64,000 nt of DNA from positions 124,001-188,000 of the forward strand of contig NZ_JAGEMM010000007.1 of assembly GCF_017921815.1 (NCBI RefSeq), read 5' to 3'. Under the pieces are notes generated by a model. It was not told the origin of the DNA. It made no database searches and was given only the letters and a program-made list of their open reading frames with translations. Below are positions 9,499 to 18,456 of the stretch, piece after piece (the first letter of the stretch is position 1; every line of letters starts with the position of its first letter). The position numbers and the translations under genes were made by a program. This DNA is from Microvirga antarctica (GTDB lineage Bacteria > Pseudomonadota > Alphaproteobacteria > Rhizobiales > Beijerinckiaceae).

Positions 9499-9903
9499 TC
9501 AAAGGGGACAGGACAGGTCGCCCCCCGGACATTTCACCTGCGCCTTGAGATCCTCGATCCGCGCCCGCGTCAGCGCGGTCCGGCATTCCGTATAAAGCAT
9601 CGGCCAGATGCTGCCCTGCTGGGCCGGGCCGCCGCCGGTGCGCAAGGTGCATTCCTTGTCGCGGAACGAAATCCAGGCGCGCTGCGCCTCGCGCAGATAG
9701 CCCTTGTTGTCGGACGCGAGCTTGCCCGCAAGCTCCGCGTAGACGGCATTCAATTGCTTGTCGGCGGTCGAGAATTTTTCGGACGCGCATTGATTGGCCG
9801 CAGCTTGTGTGGCTGCGTCTCCACAGGTGGCCGGAACCTGTGCGACAGCGGGCAGGGTCACGGTGGCAAACACGAATAGGCAGGCGGTGAGACGCAGGCG
9901 CAT
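9499..9903 (-). CDS. LprI-like periplasmic protein (lysozyme-inhibitor family)
   Basis: A 134-residue secreted protein. A signal peptide (MRLRLTACLFVFATVTLPAVA) is followed by the LprI domain: TADKQLNAVYAELAGKL and LREAQRAWISFRDKEC are typical, and the cysteines expected for the disulfides are present (ATCGD, NQCAS, KECTL, TECRT). LprI of Mycobacterium inhibits lysozyme, but most members have no tested role. The upstream frame to 10080 overlaps pdeM antisense, so I use the ATG at 9903. It is convergent with the TIGR02186 gene, with three bases between the stops. Confidence 0.85.
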   Translation of the reverse strand: MRLRLTACLFVFATVTLPAVAQVPATCGDAATQAAANQCASEKFSTADKQLNAVYAELAGKLASDNKGYLREAQRAWISFRDKECTLRTGGGPAQQGSIWPMLYTECRTALTRARIEDLKAQVKCPGGDLSCPL

Positions 9904-9929
9904 GGGACCCTCTGGCAAAAGCACGATCG

Positions 9930-10631
9930 TCAGTCGCGGCAGAGCATGGCGCGGGCGATCGCGAAAATGCGCTCCGTTCCGATGATATGGGCAGTGAACC
10001 CCGCTGGAAACAGCGGCGAGAACGCGAGATCGCAGGCATTGAGCCCGCCCGCATAAGCGCCCAAAGCCGGCATGATGCAACGGTTGCTATCGAGCAGGAA
10101 ACACCGGCGACGCGTCGAGCGGCCGCGCATCACGACCTTGCCGACCGGATGGAGATGGCCCGCCACCTCGCCGATCGCGCCGGCAGCCGGCTCATGACGC
10201 AGCGTCAGCGACAAGATGCGGATCTCGTTGACCACCTCGCCGCCGATGCTCGCCGGCAGCGCGCGGTCGTGGTTGCCCGTGACCCAGATCCAGTCGCGAT
10301 TATGCTGGACCGCCTTGAGGGTGTCCCGCTCGGGGTCGCCGAGCCGGTCCGGGCCGCCGATGTCGTGAAAGCTGTCGCCCAGCGCCACGACGACGCGGGG
10401 GTCGAACCGCTCGACGGCGGCGCACAAGGCTTTCAGGGTTTCGCGCGTATCGTAGGGCGGCAGCATCATGCCGCGCCGGGCGAAGGACGATCCCTTCTCG
10501 AAATGGAGGTCGGCCACCAGCAGCGTGTCATGATCGGGCAGATAGACGGCGCCCGAGACGTCCAGAACCATGGCGCAGCCTTGCAGGTCCAGATCGCTCG
10601 TCGCCTGTCTGATCTTGAGCAGTGCCGTCAC
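9930..10631 (-). CDS. pdeM: Ligase-associated DNA damage response endonuclease PdeM
   Basis: A 233-residue calcineurin-like metallophosphoesterase. All metal-binding motifs are visible: VADLHFEKG, ALGDSFHD, VTGNHDRAL and VAGHLHPVG. PdeM proteins are encoded with an Lhr-like helicase, an MBL exonuclease and an ATP-dependent ligase, and all four are found in this window. The gene starts with GTG at 10631 and overlaps the helicase stop by four bases (GTGA), so translation is coupled. The precise DNA substrate in the cell is not established from sequence. Confidence 0.92.
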   Translation of the reverse strand: MTALLKIRQATSDLDLQGCAMVLDVSGAVYLPDHDTLLVADLHFEKGSSFARRGMMLPPYDTRETLKALCAAVERFDPRVVVALGDSFHDIGGPDRLGDPERDTLKAVQHNRDWIWVTGNHDRALPASIGGEVVNEIRILSLTLRHEPAAGAIGEVAGHLHPVGKVVMRGRSTRRRCFLLDSNRCIMPALGAYAGGLNACDLAFSPLFPAGFTAHIIGTERIFAIARAMLCRD

Positions 10632-13138
10632 GCCAGAGCCTCGTCGAGAAGGGTCGCTTCCGCCTCGGCCAGAATATCGTCCGCATCGTCGCTGTAGACG
10701 CGCTCGCGGCCGATCTCCAGCATGACGGACACGCCCAGGGGAGAAACCCGGTCGAGCGGCTTGTGGATGATTCGCCCCCGGATGCGTCGAAGCAGCACGC
10801 CGAGCCGCCTCACGTCGAGGAGTCCCGTTGCCGCATCCGCCCGCGCAGCCCGCAGCAGCACGTGATCCGGCTCGTGCCGCCGGAGCACATCGTAGACGAG
10901 ATCCGTCGAGATCGTCACCTGCCGCCCGGTCTTGTGCTGGCCGGGAAACTTGCGCTCGATGAGACCGGCAATCACCGCCCCCTGCCGGAACGTGCGCTTC
11001 ATCAGCGCCGCCTCGGCCAGCCAATCCTCGAGATCGTCACCCAGCATGTCCTCGGCAAACAGGTCGTCGAGAAATTCGGGTTCGCGGGCGATGCGGGCCG
11101 ACACATCGCCGTTGCCCCAGACCGCGAGGCCATAATCGTTGGCCACATAGCCGAAGGGCTTGAGGCCTGCGCGCTCCATCCGCCGGGTCAGCAGCATGCC
11201 GAGCGTCTGGTGCGCGGGCCGCCCCTCGAACGGAAAGCATGTCATGTAAAAGCGCCCGCCACGGGGAAACGTCTCGACCAGGAGATCGCGCTCCCCCGGC
11301 ACGCCGGAGCGCTTGCGTTGCTGGACCAACCATTCGGTCATCTGCTCCGGCAGGCGGTCCCATTCGAAGGAATCGGCGAGGATCGCCCGCACCCGTGCTG
11401 CCAGAAAGGTCGAGAGGGGAAACTTGCCGCCGTCATAGGAGGGAATTTTGGGATCGGTGCCGGCCGCAGCCCGCGTCACCAGCACCTCGTCCTCGACGAT
11501 GCCCTCGAAGCGCAGCACCTCGCCGGCGAACAGGAACGTGTCGCTGGGGGTCAGGGTCTCGGCGAAATATTCCTCGATTTCGCCCAGGATCCGGCCGCGC
11601 GGAAGGACAGTGCCCGGTCTTGCCCGCGAGGACTTCCCCATGCGCACCTTGATCATCGTCGCCTCGACGATGGTGCCCACATTGAGCCGGTATTGCTGCG
11701 CGACCCTGGCATCGCGGACACGCCACAGGCCGTCTGCACCCTTCACGATCTTGGCGAAGCGCTCATAGGCGCGAAGCGCGTAGCCGCCGGTGGCCACGAA
11801 CGCCACGCAGGCCTCGTAATCCTCCCAGGTCAGACCCGCATAGGGCGCGGCCGAGCGAATCTCGTCGTAGAACTCCTCCAGCCGGAAGGGCTCGGCGCAG
11901 GCGACCCCAAGGATGTGCTGACAGAGCACGTCGAGGGCGCCGATGCGCGCATCGGGCGTGTCCTGGGCGGCCTCATGCACGGCATCGAGCGCCGCCCGGC
12001 ATTCCAAAATCTCGAAGCGGTTGGCCGGAACCAGGATCGCCTTGGAGGGCTCATCCATCCGGTGGTTGGACCGGCCGATGCGCTGCATGATCCGCGAGGC
12101 GCCCTTGGGCGCGCCCACATTCACGACGAGGTCCACGTCGCCCCAGTCGATGCCAAGATCCAGCGTCGCGGTGCAGACCACCGCCTTGAGTTTCCCGGCA
12201 ATCATCGCCTCCTCGACCCGCCGCCGCTGGGCCACGTCCAGCGAGCCGTGATGGAGCGCGATGGAAAGGCTGTCTTCGTTGAGCTTCCACAATTCCTGAA
12301 AGGTGTATTCGGCCTGCAGGCGCGTATTGACGAAGACCAGGGTGGTGCGATGCGCGCGGATGAGATCGTAAATGGCCGGCATCGAGAGCGAGGCGGTGTG
12401 GCCCGCCAGCGGCAGCTTGTGGTCGATCTCCAGCATCTGGATGTCGGGCCTTGCTCCGCCTTCCACCGTGACGAGGTCGGCGAAGGCGCCGGGATCCCGC
12501 TGCGACACCAGATAGCGCCTCAGGTCATCCGGCTCCCGCACGGTGGCCGACAGGCCGACTGTGGTCATCTCCGGCGCGATGGCAAAGAGACGTGCGAGAT
12601 CCAGCGACAACAGATCACCGCGCTTCGAGGTGACGAGCGAATGCAACTCGTCCAGCACGACCCGGCGCAGCCCTGAAAAGAGCGCGCGGCCCTCGCGATG
12701 GGCGAGCAGAAGGGCCAGCTGCTCGGGGGTGGTCAGCAGGATGTCGGGCGGCCGCTCGATCTGGCGCGCCCGCTTGTGCGAGGGGGTATCGCCGGTGCGG
12801 GTTTCGATGCGGATCGGCAGGCCCATCTCCCGCACGGGCGTCTCGAGATTGCGGGCAATGTCGGTGGCGAGAGCCTTCAAAGGCGAGATGTAGAGCGTGT
12901 GAAGGCCGGCCTTCGGCCCCTTTGCGCCCGTCTTCGCGCCCCTCTCGGAGAGTTCGACGAGGCTCGGCAGGAATCCCGCGAGGGTCTTGCCTGCCCCTGT
13001 CGGCGCAACGAGCAGAACCGAGCGCCCGTCGCGGGCTTTCTCCAGAAGGGCAAGCTGATGCTCTCGGGGCTTCCATCCCCGGGATTTGAACCAGTCGCGG
13101 AACAGGCGGGGGAGTGAGGAGGAAACGCTTTTCGCCAT
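10628..13138 (-). CDS. Ligase-associated DNA damage response DEXH-box helicase (Lhr-like)
   Basis: An 836-residue superfamily 2 helicase. The Walker A motif APTGAGKT is at residues 45-52, motif II reads VVLDELHSLV, motif III is LSATV, and motif VI is QRIGRSNHR. The C-terminal half matches the Lhr core with its extra domain. The length is that of the bacterial Lhr variant linked to DNA ligase, shorter than the 1500-residue Lhr of actinobacteria. It probably unwinds damaged duplex or hybrid DNA for the exonuclease, PdeM and ligase. The ATG at 13138 is used; upstream codons to 13174 are not family-like. pdeM follows with a four-base overlap. Confidence 0.94.
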   Translation of the reverse strand: MAKSVSSSLPRLFRDWFKSRGWKPREHQLALLEKARDGRSVLLVAPTGAGKTLAGFLPSLVELSERGAKTGAKGPKAGLHTLYISPLKALATDIARNLETPVREMGLPIRIETRTGDTPSHKRARQIERPPDILLTTPEQLALLLAHREGRALFSGLRRVVLDELHSLVTSKRGDLLSLDLARLFAIAPEMTTVGLSATVREPDDLRRYLVSQRDPGAFADLVTVEGGARPDIQMLEIDHKLPLAGHTASLSMPAIYDLIRAHRTTLVFVNTRLQAEYTFQELWKLNEDSLSIALHHGSLDVAQRRRVEEAMIAGKLKAVVCTATLDLGIDWGDVDLVVNVGAPKGASRIMQRIGRSNHRMDEPSKAILVPANRFEILECRAALDAVHEAAQDTPDARIGALDVLCQHILGVACAEPFRLEEFYDEIRSAAPYAGLTWEDYEACVAFVATGGYALRAYERFAKIVKGADGLWRVRDARVAQQYRLNVGTIVEATMIKVRMGKSSRARPGTVLPRGRILGEIEEYFAETLTPSDTFLFAGEVLRFEGIVEDEVLVTRAAAGTDPKIPSYDGGKFPLSTFLAARVRAILADSFEWDRLPEQMTEWLVQQRKRSGVPGERDLLVETFPRGGRFYMTCFPFEGRPAHQTLGMLLTRRMERAGLKPFGYVANDYGLAVWGNGDVSARIAREPEFLDDLFAEDMLGDDLEDWLAEAALMKRTFRQGAVIAGLIERKFPGQHKTGRQVTISTDLVYDVLRRHEPDHVLLRAARADAATGLLDVRRLGVLLRRIRGRIIHKPLDRVSPLGVSVMLEIGRERVYSDDADDILAEAEATLLDEALA

Positions 13139-13292
13139 TGCACCCAAGATAGGCGCAATTCCCGGCTTCACCATGCCTGGCGTCCGATCATCGTTGCCTG
13201 ATTGTTAGGTTGTGGACACAGATAGGTCGTCCCTTGCGCCTGCCCGTCGACCGGATCACCTTCACGTCACGCCAACACGAGATAACAAAACC

Positions 13293-14114
13293 ATGAGCCC
13301 TCCCCTGACATCCCTGCAAAACGCCATCGCGCTCGTGACGGGCGGAACGCAGGGACTGGGCGAGACCATCGCCCGCACGCTGGCCGAGCGCGGCGCTGCT
13401 GGCCTCGTCATCTGCGGACGCAACGTCGAGCGCGGCCGGGCGGTCGCAGAGGACATCACGGCGCAGGGGTGCAAAACCGAATTTGTGACCGCCGACCTCG
13501 CGGACGTTGAACAGGCGCGATCCGTGGCCAAGCGCGCCGACGCGGTGTTCGGACGGCTGGATATCCTCGTCAATGCGGCCGGCATGACGGATCGCGGCAC
13601 GATCTTCGACACGAGTCCGGAGCTGTTCGACCGGATGTTCGCCGTGAACGTGCGCGCCCCGTTCTTCCTGATGCAGGAGGCCGCTACCATCATGCGCCGC
13701 GAGCGTATCGAGGGCGCGATGGTCAATATCCTGTCGATGTCGGCCCATGGCGGCCAGCCATTCATTTCGGCCTATTGCGGCTCGAAAGGGGCGCTTGCCA
13801 CCCTCACGAAGAACGCGGCCTTCAGCCTCATGCCCTACCGCATCCGCGTGAACGGCCTGAATATCGGCTGGATGAACACGCCCGGCGAAGACCGGATCAT
13901 GCGCACCTATCATGGGGCGCAGGATGGATGGCTCGATGAGGCGGTCAAGAACCAGCCCTTCGGCCGTCTCCTCGACCCGGCCGAGGTCGCGCGCACGGTG
14001 GCGTTCCTGACGAGCCGGGAATCGGGGCTGATGACGGGCTCGATCATCGATTTCGACCAGTCGGTCGTCGGATGCTACGAGGACGCCCCGCATCCCTCGC
14101 GGCCTGCCGCGTAG
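13293..14114 (+). CDS. SDR-family oxidoreductase
   Basis: A 273-residue short-chain dehydrogenase. The Rossmann motif is TGGTQGLG, the NAG-type strand is NAAGMTD, the catalytic serine lies in ILSMSAHGG and the tyrosine/lysine pair in YCGSKGA. The C-terminal substrate loop carries NIGWMNTPGEDRIM. The ATG at 13293 is chosen because the preceding 27 codons are not family-like. It is divergent from the helicase gene and sits between the two arms of the DNA damage cluster, with no evident link to repair. The substrate is unknown. Confidence 0.88.
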   Translation: MSPPLTSLQNAIALVTGGTQGLGETIARTLAERGAAGLVICGRNVERGRAVAEDITAQGCKTEFVTADLADVEQARSVAKRADAVFGRLDILVNAAGMTDRGTIFDTSPELFDRMFAVNVRAPFFLMQEAATIMRRERIEGAMVNILSMSAHGGQPFISAYCGSKGALATLTKNAAFSLMPYRIRVNGLNIGWMNTPGEDRIMRTYHGAQDGWLDEAVKNQPFGRLLDPAEVARTVAFLTSRESGLMTGSIIDFDQSVVGCYEDAPHPSRPAA

Positions 14115-14117
14115 CTC

Positions 14118-15047
14118 TCAATCGGGGCGCCGGAGCACCGCCAGATAGCCCGGCACGGCCTGATCCCGGTCCTGCCGGACCGAGACCGCATCGAAGATCA
14201 GGGTCTGAAAGCCGTGCTCGGCCGCCAGTGCGGCGAGCGCAGTCCTGGAATGGGCATAGCGCCCGTCCGAGCCCAGGATAACGCCCTCGCCGGGATGCGC
14301 CTGCACGGTGTAGGCGAACAGCCCGCCCGGCTTCAGGACGCGGCAGGCCCCTGCGAACACCGCATCAAGGGACGACAGGTAGATCAGCACGTCCGCCGCG
14401 ACGACGAGGTCGACCGACGCGGCAGCCCATTCGGTGAGGAACGGCGTCAGGTGGCCCTCGTGAAGGCTGTCGTAGAGGCCGGTCCGCCGGGCGCGGTCCA
14501 GCATCAGGGGCGACAGATCGACCCCCGCGATCGCCGTGAACCCGCCCAAAAGGGCCCTGGCCATCAGGCCGGTGCCGCAACCCAGATCGAGGACCGTCCC
14601 GAAATGCAACGGACCCTGCCCATTCGCCCGCACGAGCGCCGCCATGACCGCCTCGGGGCCCGTATAGCCAAGGGTTTCGGTGAGGTGGCGGTCGAACCGG
14701 GGCGCGTAATTGTCGAACAGCGCCCGCACATAGGCATCGGTGATCGCGCTCTCGGCGGGAAGCGCCCCGAGCCGGGCAAGATCCAGCCGAACGCCAAGCT
14801 CGTCCTCAGGCGCGAGGGCAAGGGCCCGTCGAAGAGCGTCAACCGCCCCGTCCCGCTCATCCAGAGCCGCCATGGCGCGCCCGAGCAAGGCATGCGCTGC
14901 CGGAAAGTCCGGCGCCCGGTCCAGCACCTGCCGGGCGAGATCGGCCGCGGCCGCGAAGTCCTTTTCGTCGAATGCCGCGCGGGCATATTCGTAGCGGCCG
15001 TCGGCGCGCTGGTCGCCGGACGTTCGCAGGCTGAGGGGATGGAACAT
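14118..15047 (-). CDS. TPR-containing class I methyltransferase
   Basis: A 309-residue protein with two parts. Residues 10-90 form two or three tetratricopeptide-like helical pairs (DFAAAADLARQVLDRAPDFP). The C-terminal part is a SAM-dependent methyltransferase with motif I VLDLGCGTGLMARAL, motif II around VDLSPLMLDRAR and the post-motif strand DLVVAADVLIYL. The start is uncertain: I use the ATG at 15047, but the frame stays open to a GTG at 15107, only five bases from the divergent exonuclease gene. The substrate is not known. It ends three bases from the SDR stop, convergently. Confidence 0.82.
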   Translation of the reverse strand: MFHPLSLRTSGDQRADGRYEYARAAFDEKDFAAAADLARQVLDRAPDFPAAHALLGRAMAALDERDGAVDALRRALALAPEDELGVRLDLARLGALPAESAITDAYVRALFDNYAPRFDRHLTETLGYTGPEAVMAALVRANGQGPLHFGTVLDLGCGTGLMARALLGGFTAIAGVDLSPLMLDRARRTGLYDSLHEGHLTPFLTEWAAASVDLVVAADVLIYLSSLDAVFAGACRVLKPGGLFAYTVQAHPGEGVILGSDGRYAHSRTALAALAAEHGFQTLIFDAVSVRQDRDQAVPGYLAVLRRPD

Positions 15048-15112
15048 CGTATCCGCATGCGCCAGGGGCCAGGCGGTGTCAACGGGCGACAAGGCTCCTA
15101 TATGCACAGCCC

Positions 15113-16177
15113 ATGGCCATGCGCTCCACCGACATCCTGACCCAGACGCCGCAGGGACTCTACTGCCCGCCCGGCGACTTCCACATCGACCCGGTCCGTC
15201 CGGTTCCCCGCGCGTTGATTACGCATGGTCACTCCGACCACGCCCGCGCCGGACACGGCTCCGTGCTGGCGACCCGCGAAACGCTCCTCATCATGGCGGT
15301 CCGGTACGGCGAGGATTTCACACGGCAGCAGCAAATCGCACCGCTACGCGAGGAGATCCGCATCGGCGACGTCACCGTGCGGTTCTCGCCGGCCGGGCAT
15401 GTGCTCGGATCGGCGCAGATCGCCATCGAGGCCGGCGGGACGCGGATCGTGGTCTCGGGCGACTACAAGCGCGCGGCCGATCCGACCTGCCTTCCCTACG
15501 AGGTCGTGCCCTGCGACGTGTTCATCACCGAGGCCACCTTTGGCCTGCCGGTCTTCAGCCATCCCGATACCCGCGACGAGGTTCGCAAGCTCCTCAACTC
15601 CGTGGCGTTGTTTCCCGAGCGCGCCCACATTGTCGGCGCCTACTCGCTCGGCAAGGCCCAGCGCGTGATGGCTCTCCTGCGCGAGGAGGGCTACGACCGT
15701 CCGATCCACCTGCACGGGGCGATGGAGCGGCTGACCGAATTCTACAAGAGCGAGGGCGTTCCTCTCGGAGAGACGCCCAAGGTGGTGGCGACGGAGCGCG
15801 GCCGGTTGGCGGGCGAAATCATCGTCTGCCCGCCCTCCTCCCTGCAGGACCTGTGGTCCCGCCGCTTCCCCGACCCGGTGGCGTGCTTCGCTTCCGGCTG
15901 GATGAGGGTGCGCGCCCGCGCCCGCCAGAAAGGCGTCGAGCTGCCGCTGGTGATCTCGGATCATTCCGACTGGGACGATCTCTGCCGTACGATCCTGGAC
16001 ACCGGCGCCGAGGAAGTGTGGGTCACGCACGGGCAGGAGGACGCCCTGGTGCATTGGTGCGAAACCCGCGGCCTGCGCGCCCGGCCTCTTCACATGCTGG
16101 GCTACGGTGACGAAGGCGAGGCCGAGGCCGAGGACCCGGCGTCCCCCCCTGCAACCGCGGAGACCGGCGCGCCATGA
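15113..16177 (+). CDS. Ligase-associated DNA damage response exonuclease (MBL/beta-CASP fold)
   Basis: A 354-residue metallo-beta-lactamase-fold nuclease. The metal motif is THGHSDHARAG, the second ligands are in VVSGDYKRA, and the C-terminal beta-CASP region ends with ISDHSDWDDL and VTHGQEDAL. It is the SNM1-like exonuclease that accompanies the ATP-dependent ligase in this repair set. The gene starts at ATG 15113 (15119 is an in-frame alternative) and its stop overlaps the ligase start by ATGA, so the two proteins are probably made in similar amounts. Confidence 0.93.
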   Translation: MAMRSTDILTQTPQGLYCPPGDFHIDPVRPVPRALITHGHSDHARAGHGSVLATRETLLIMAVRYGEDFTRQQQIAPLREEIRIGDVTVRFSPAGHVLGSAQIAIEAGGTRIVVSGDYKRAADPTCLPYEVVPCDVFITEATFGLPVFSHPDTRDEVRKLLNSVALFPERAHIVGAYSLGKAQRVMALLREEGYDRPIHLHGAMERLTEFYKSEGVPLGETPKVVATERGRLAGEIIVCPPSSLQDLWSRRFPDPVACFASGWMRVRARARQKGVELPLVISDHSDWDDLCRTILDTGAEEVWVTHGQEDALVHWCETRGLRARPLHMLGYGDEGEAEAEDPASPPATAETGAP

Positions 16178-17907
16178 ACCGTTTCGCGGCCCTTCTCGAC
16201 CGCCTCGCCTATGAGCCACGCCGCAATGCCAAGCTGCGGCTTCTGGTCGATTATTTCGCCCACACGCCCGATCCTGACCGTGGCTATGCGCTTGCGGCCC
16301 TGACCGGCTCGCTGATGTTCAAGAAAGCCAAGTCGGGGTTGATCCGGGGGCTTGTCGAGGAGCGCACGGATCCGATCCTGTTCCGCATGTCCTACAATTA
16401 TGTCGGTGACCTCGCCGAGACGGTGGCGTTGATCTGGCCCGCACCGGACCGGCAGCAGGCACTGCCCGGCGGCGATGGGCCCGCCATCGGCCACAACAAC
16501 CCGCCGCCGCATGTGCCGACCATCACCGAGGTCGTGGAGGCGTTGGCGACCATGAGCCGGAGCGACCTGCCGGCGCGGGTCGCGGGTTGGCTCGACGCCC
16601 TCGACGAGACCGGCCGGTGGGCGCTTCTGAAGCTGATCACCCGCGAATTGCGGGTGGGCGTCTCCGCCCGCCTTGCCAAGACGGCCGTTGCGCAGATGGG
16701 CGGTTTCGCGCCTGACGAGGTCGAGCTCATTTGGCATGGACTGGACGTGCCCTACACGGAACTCTTCGCCTGGGCGGAGTCCCGCGGTCCAAAGCCCGAA
16801 TCCACGAACCCGGCGCCGTTCCGGCCGCCCATGCTGTCGCATCCTCTGGAGGAGGAGGATTTCGCCAAGCTCGATGCGGCCGATTTCGTCGGCGAATGGA
16901 AATGGGACGGCATCCGGCTGCAAGCCGTGGCCGGGCGCGGCGAGGACGGGCGGCTGGTGCGGCGGATCTATTCGCGGACAGGCGAGGATGTGTCCAAAGC
17001 CTTCCCCGACCTCGTCGAGGCGCTGTCCTTCGAGGGCGCCATCGACGGCGAGTTGCTGATCGTGCGCGACGGCCGCGTGCAGAGCTTCAACGTGTTGCAG
17101 CAGCGCTTGAACCGCAAGGCCGTCACGCCCAAGCTGATCGCGGATTTTCCCGTCCATCTGCGCGTCTACGACATCCTGACCGAGGGCGACGAGGACCTGC
17201 GCGACCTGCCATTCCGGGAGCGCCGGACCCGCCTTGAAGCGCTGGTGGCAAAGCTCGACGATCCGCGGATCGAATTGTCGGCACTTGTCCCCTTCGAGTC
17301 GTGGGAAAACCTCGAATCCGCCCGCTCGGACCCGGGCTCAGTCGGAGCCGGGCCCGACGCGGACGCGATCGAGGGCTGTATGATCAAGCGGCTCGACAGC
17401 CCCTATCTGCCCGGCCGCCCGAAGGGTTACTGGTACAAATGGAAGCGCGATCCGTTCCTCGTCGACGCGGTGATGATGTACGGTCAGCGCGGCCACGGAA
17501 AGCGGTCGTCGTTCTATTCCGATTACACCTTCGGCGTCTGGCGGGACGGGCCGGATGGCGAGGAGCTCGTCCCGGTCGGCAAGGCCTATCACGGCTTCAC
17601 CGACGAGGAGCTGGGCAAGCTCGACCGCTATGTCCGAAACAACACGGTCAATCGGTTCGGCCCGGTGCGCGAGGTGGAATACGGCAAGGATCGCGGGCTG
17701 GTGCTGGAAGTGGCGTTTGAGGGGCTGCAGCGCTCCACCCGACACAAATCCGGCGTCGCCATGCGCTTTCCCCGCATCAGCCGCATCCGCTGGGACAAAC
17801 CGGCGGCCGAGGCGGACCGGATCGAGACGTTGGAGAAAATTCTCAAGCGGGGCGAGGCCGAGATCCATCCGCTTCAGGATCCGGCCACGAAAGGGTCATC
17901 CCCATGA
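16174..17907 (+). CDS. ATP-dependent DNA ligase, cisplatin-damage-response type
   Basis: A 577-residue ATP-dependent DNA ligase. The nucleotidyl-transfer lysine is in EWKWDGIRLQ near residue 246, followed by motif III (FEGAIDGELLI), motif IV (EGCMIKRL) and motif V (YWYKWKRDP). About 220 residues of alpha-helical DNA-binding domain come first and an OB-fold closes the protein. This is the bacterial ligase found with the exonuclease, PdeM and Lhr-like helicase. It overlaps the exonuclease by four bases upstream and the YjbQ gene by four bases downstream. It would act in repair, not replication, which in bacteria uses the NAD-dependent LigA. Confidence 0.94.
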   Translation: MNRFAALLDRLAYEPRRNAKLRLLVDYFAHTPDPDRGYALAALTGSLMFKKAKSGLIRGLVEERTDPILFRMSYNYVGDLAETVALIWPAPDRQQALPGGDGPAIGHNNPPPHVPTITEVVEALATMSRSDLPARVAGWLDALDETGRWALLKLITRELRVGVSARLAKTAVAQMGGFAPDEVELIWHGLDVPYTELFAWAESRGPKPESTNPAPFRPPMLSHPLEEEDFAKLDAADFVGEWKWDGIRLQAVAGRGEDGRLVRRIYSRTGEDVSKAFPDLVEALSFEGAIDGELLIVRDGRVQSFNVLQQRLNRKAVTPKLIADFPVHLRVYDILTEGDEDLRDLPFRERRTRLEALVAKLDDPRIELSALVPFESWENLESARSDPGSVGAGPDADAIEGCMIKRLDSPYLPGRPKGYWYKWKRDPFLVDAVMMYGQRGHGKRSSFYSDYTFGVWRDGPDGEELVPVGKAYHGFTDEELGKLDRYVRNNTVNRFGPVREVEYGKDRGLVLEVAFEGLQRSTRHKSGVAMRFPRISRIRWDKPAAEADRIETLEKILKRGEAEIHPLQDPATKGSSP

Positions 17908-18362
17908 AGGTTCCAGCCATCGAAACCCTCGCCGAAGGCAGCGTGACGCAGCAGGCAACGGGCCGGCTCCTGGTGGAGACCACCGGGCCCGGATTTACCG
18001 ACATCACCGAGACCGTCGCTCGCTGGGTGCTGGCAAGCGGTATCCTGCAGGGGCTGTTGACGGTCCATTGCCGCCACACCTCGGCGTCCCTGCTGATCCA
18101 GGAAAACGCCGATCCGGACGTGCGCCTGGATCTTGCGACGGCGCTCGCCCGCCTGGCGCCCCGGGAGGCCGATTATGTCCACGCCACGGAAGGGCTGGAC
18201 GACATGCCGGCCCATATTCGCACCATGCTGACGGCCACCACCCTCTCCGTGCCGCTTCTGGACGGCCAGATGACCCTTGGACGATGGCAGGGACTTTATC
18301 TTCTGGAGCACCGGGACGCCCCCCACACCCGCGATATCGTCTTTCACCTGATCGGCGCGTGA
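17904..18362 (+). CDS. YjbQ/UPF0047 family protein
   Basis: A 152-residue cytoplasmic protein of the YjbQ (UPF0047) family. Conserved elements include GFTDIT near the N-terminus, TVHCRHTSASLLIQENADPDV with the conserved histidines, and the C-terminal WQGLYLLEHRD. Family members show weak thiamine-phosphate synthase activity when overproduced, but the physiological role is unknown. The ATG overlaps the ligase stop (ATGA), so here it is part of the ligase operon, which is worth noting because no repair function is known for the family. Confidence 0.9.
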   Translation: MKVPAIETLAEGSVTQQATGRLLVETTGPGFTDITETVARWVLASGILQGLLTVHCRHTSASLLIQENADPDVRLDLATALARLAPREADYVHATEGLDDMPAHIRTMLTATTLSVPLLDGQMTLGRWQGLYLLEHRDAPHTRDIVFHLIGA

Positions 18363-18456
18363 CGTGGTGGCCAGAGAGGGTCTATCCTGACAAATCCGTG
18401 GATTGTCGGCTGCCTTGCTATTTCATGACGGTTGCGAGTAAGCCTCGGGAGGTTGC

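Noticed and set aside
10622..12676. 684-codon plus-strand frame opposite the Lhr-like helicase
   Set aside because: The helicase on the other strand has all its motifs; this frame has no domain and is its codon-position shadow.
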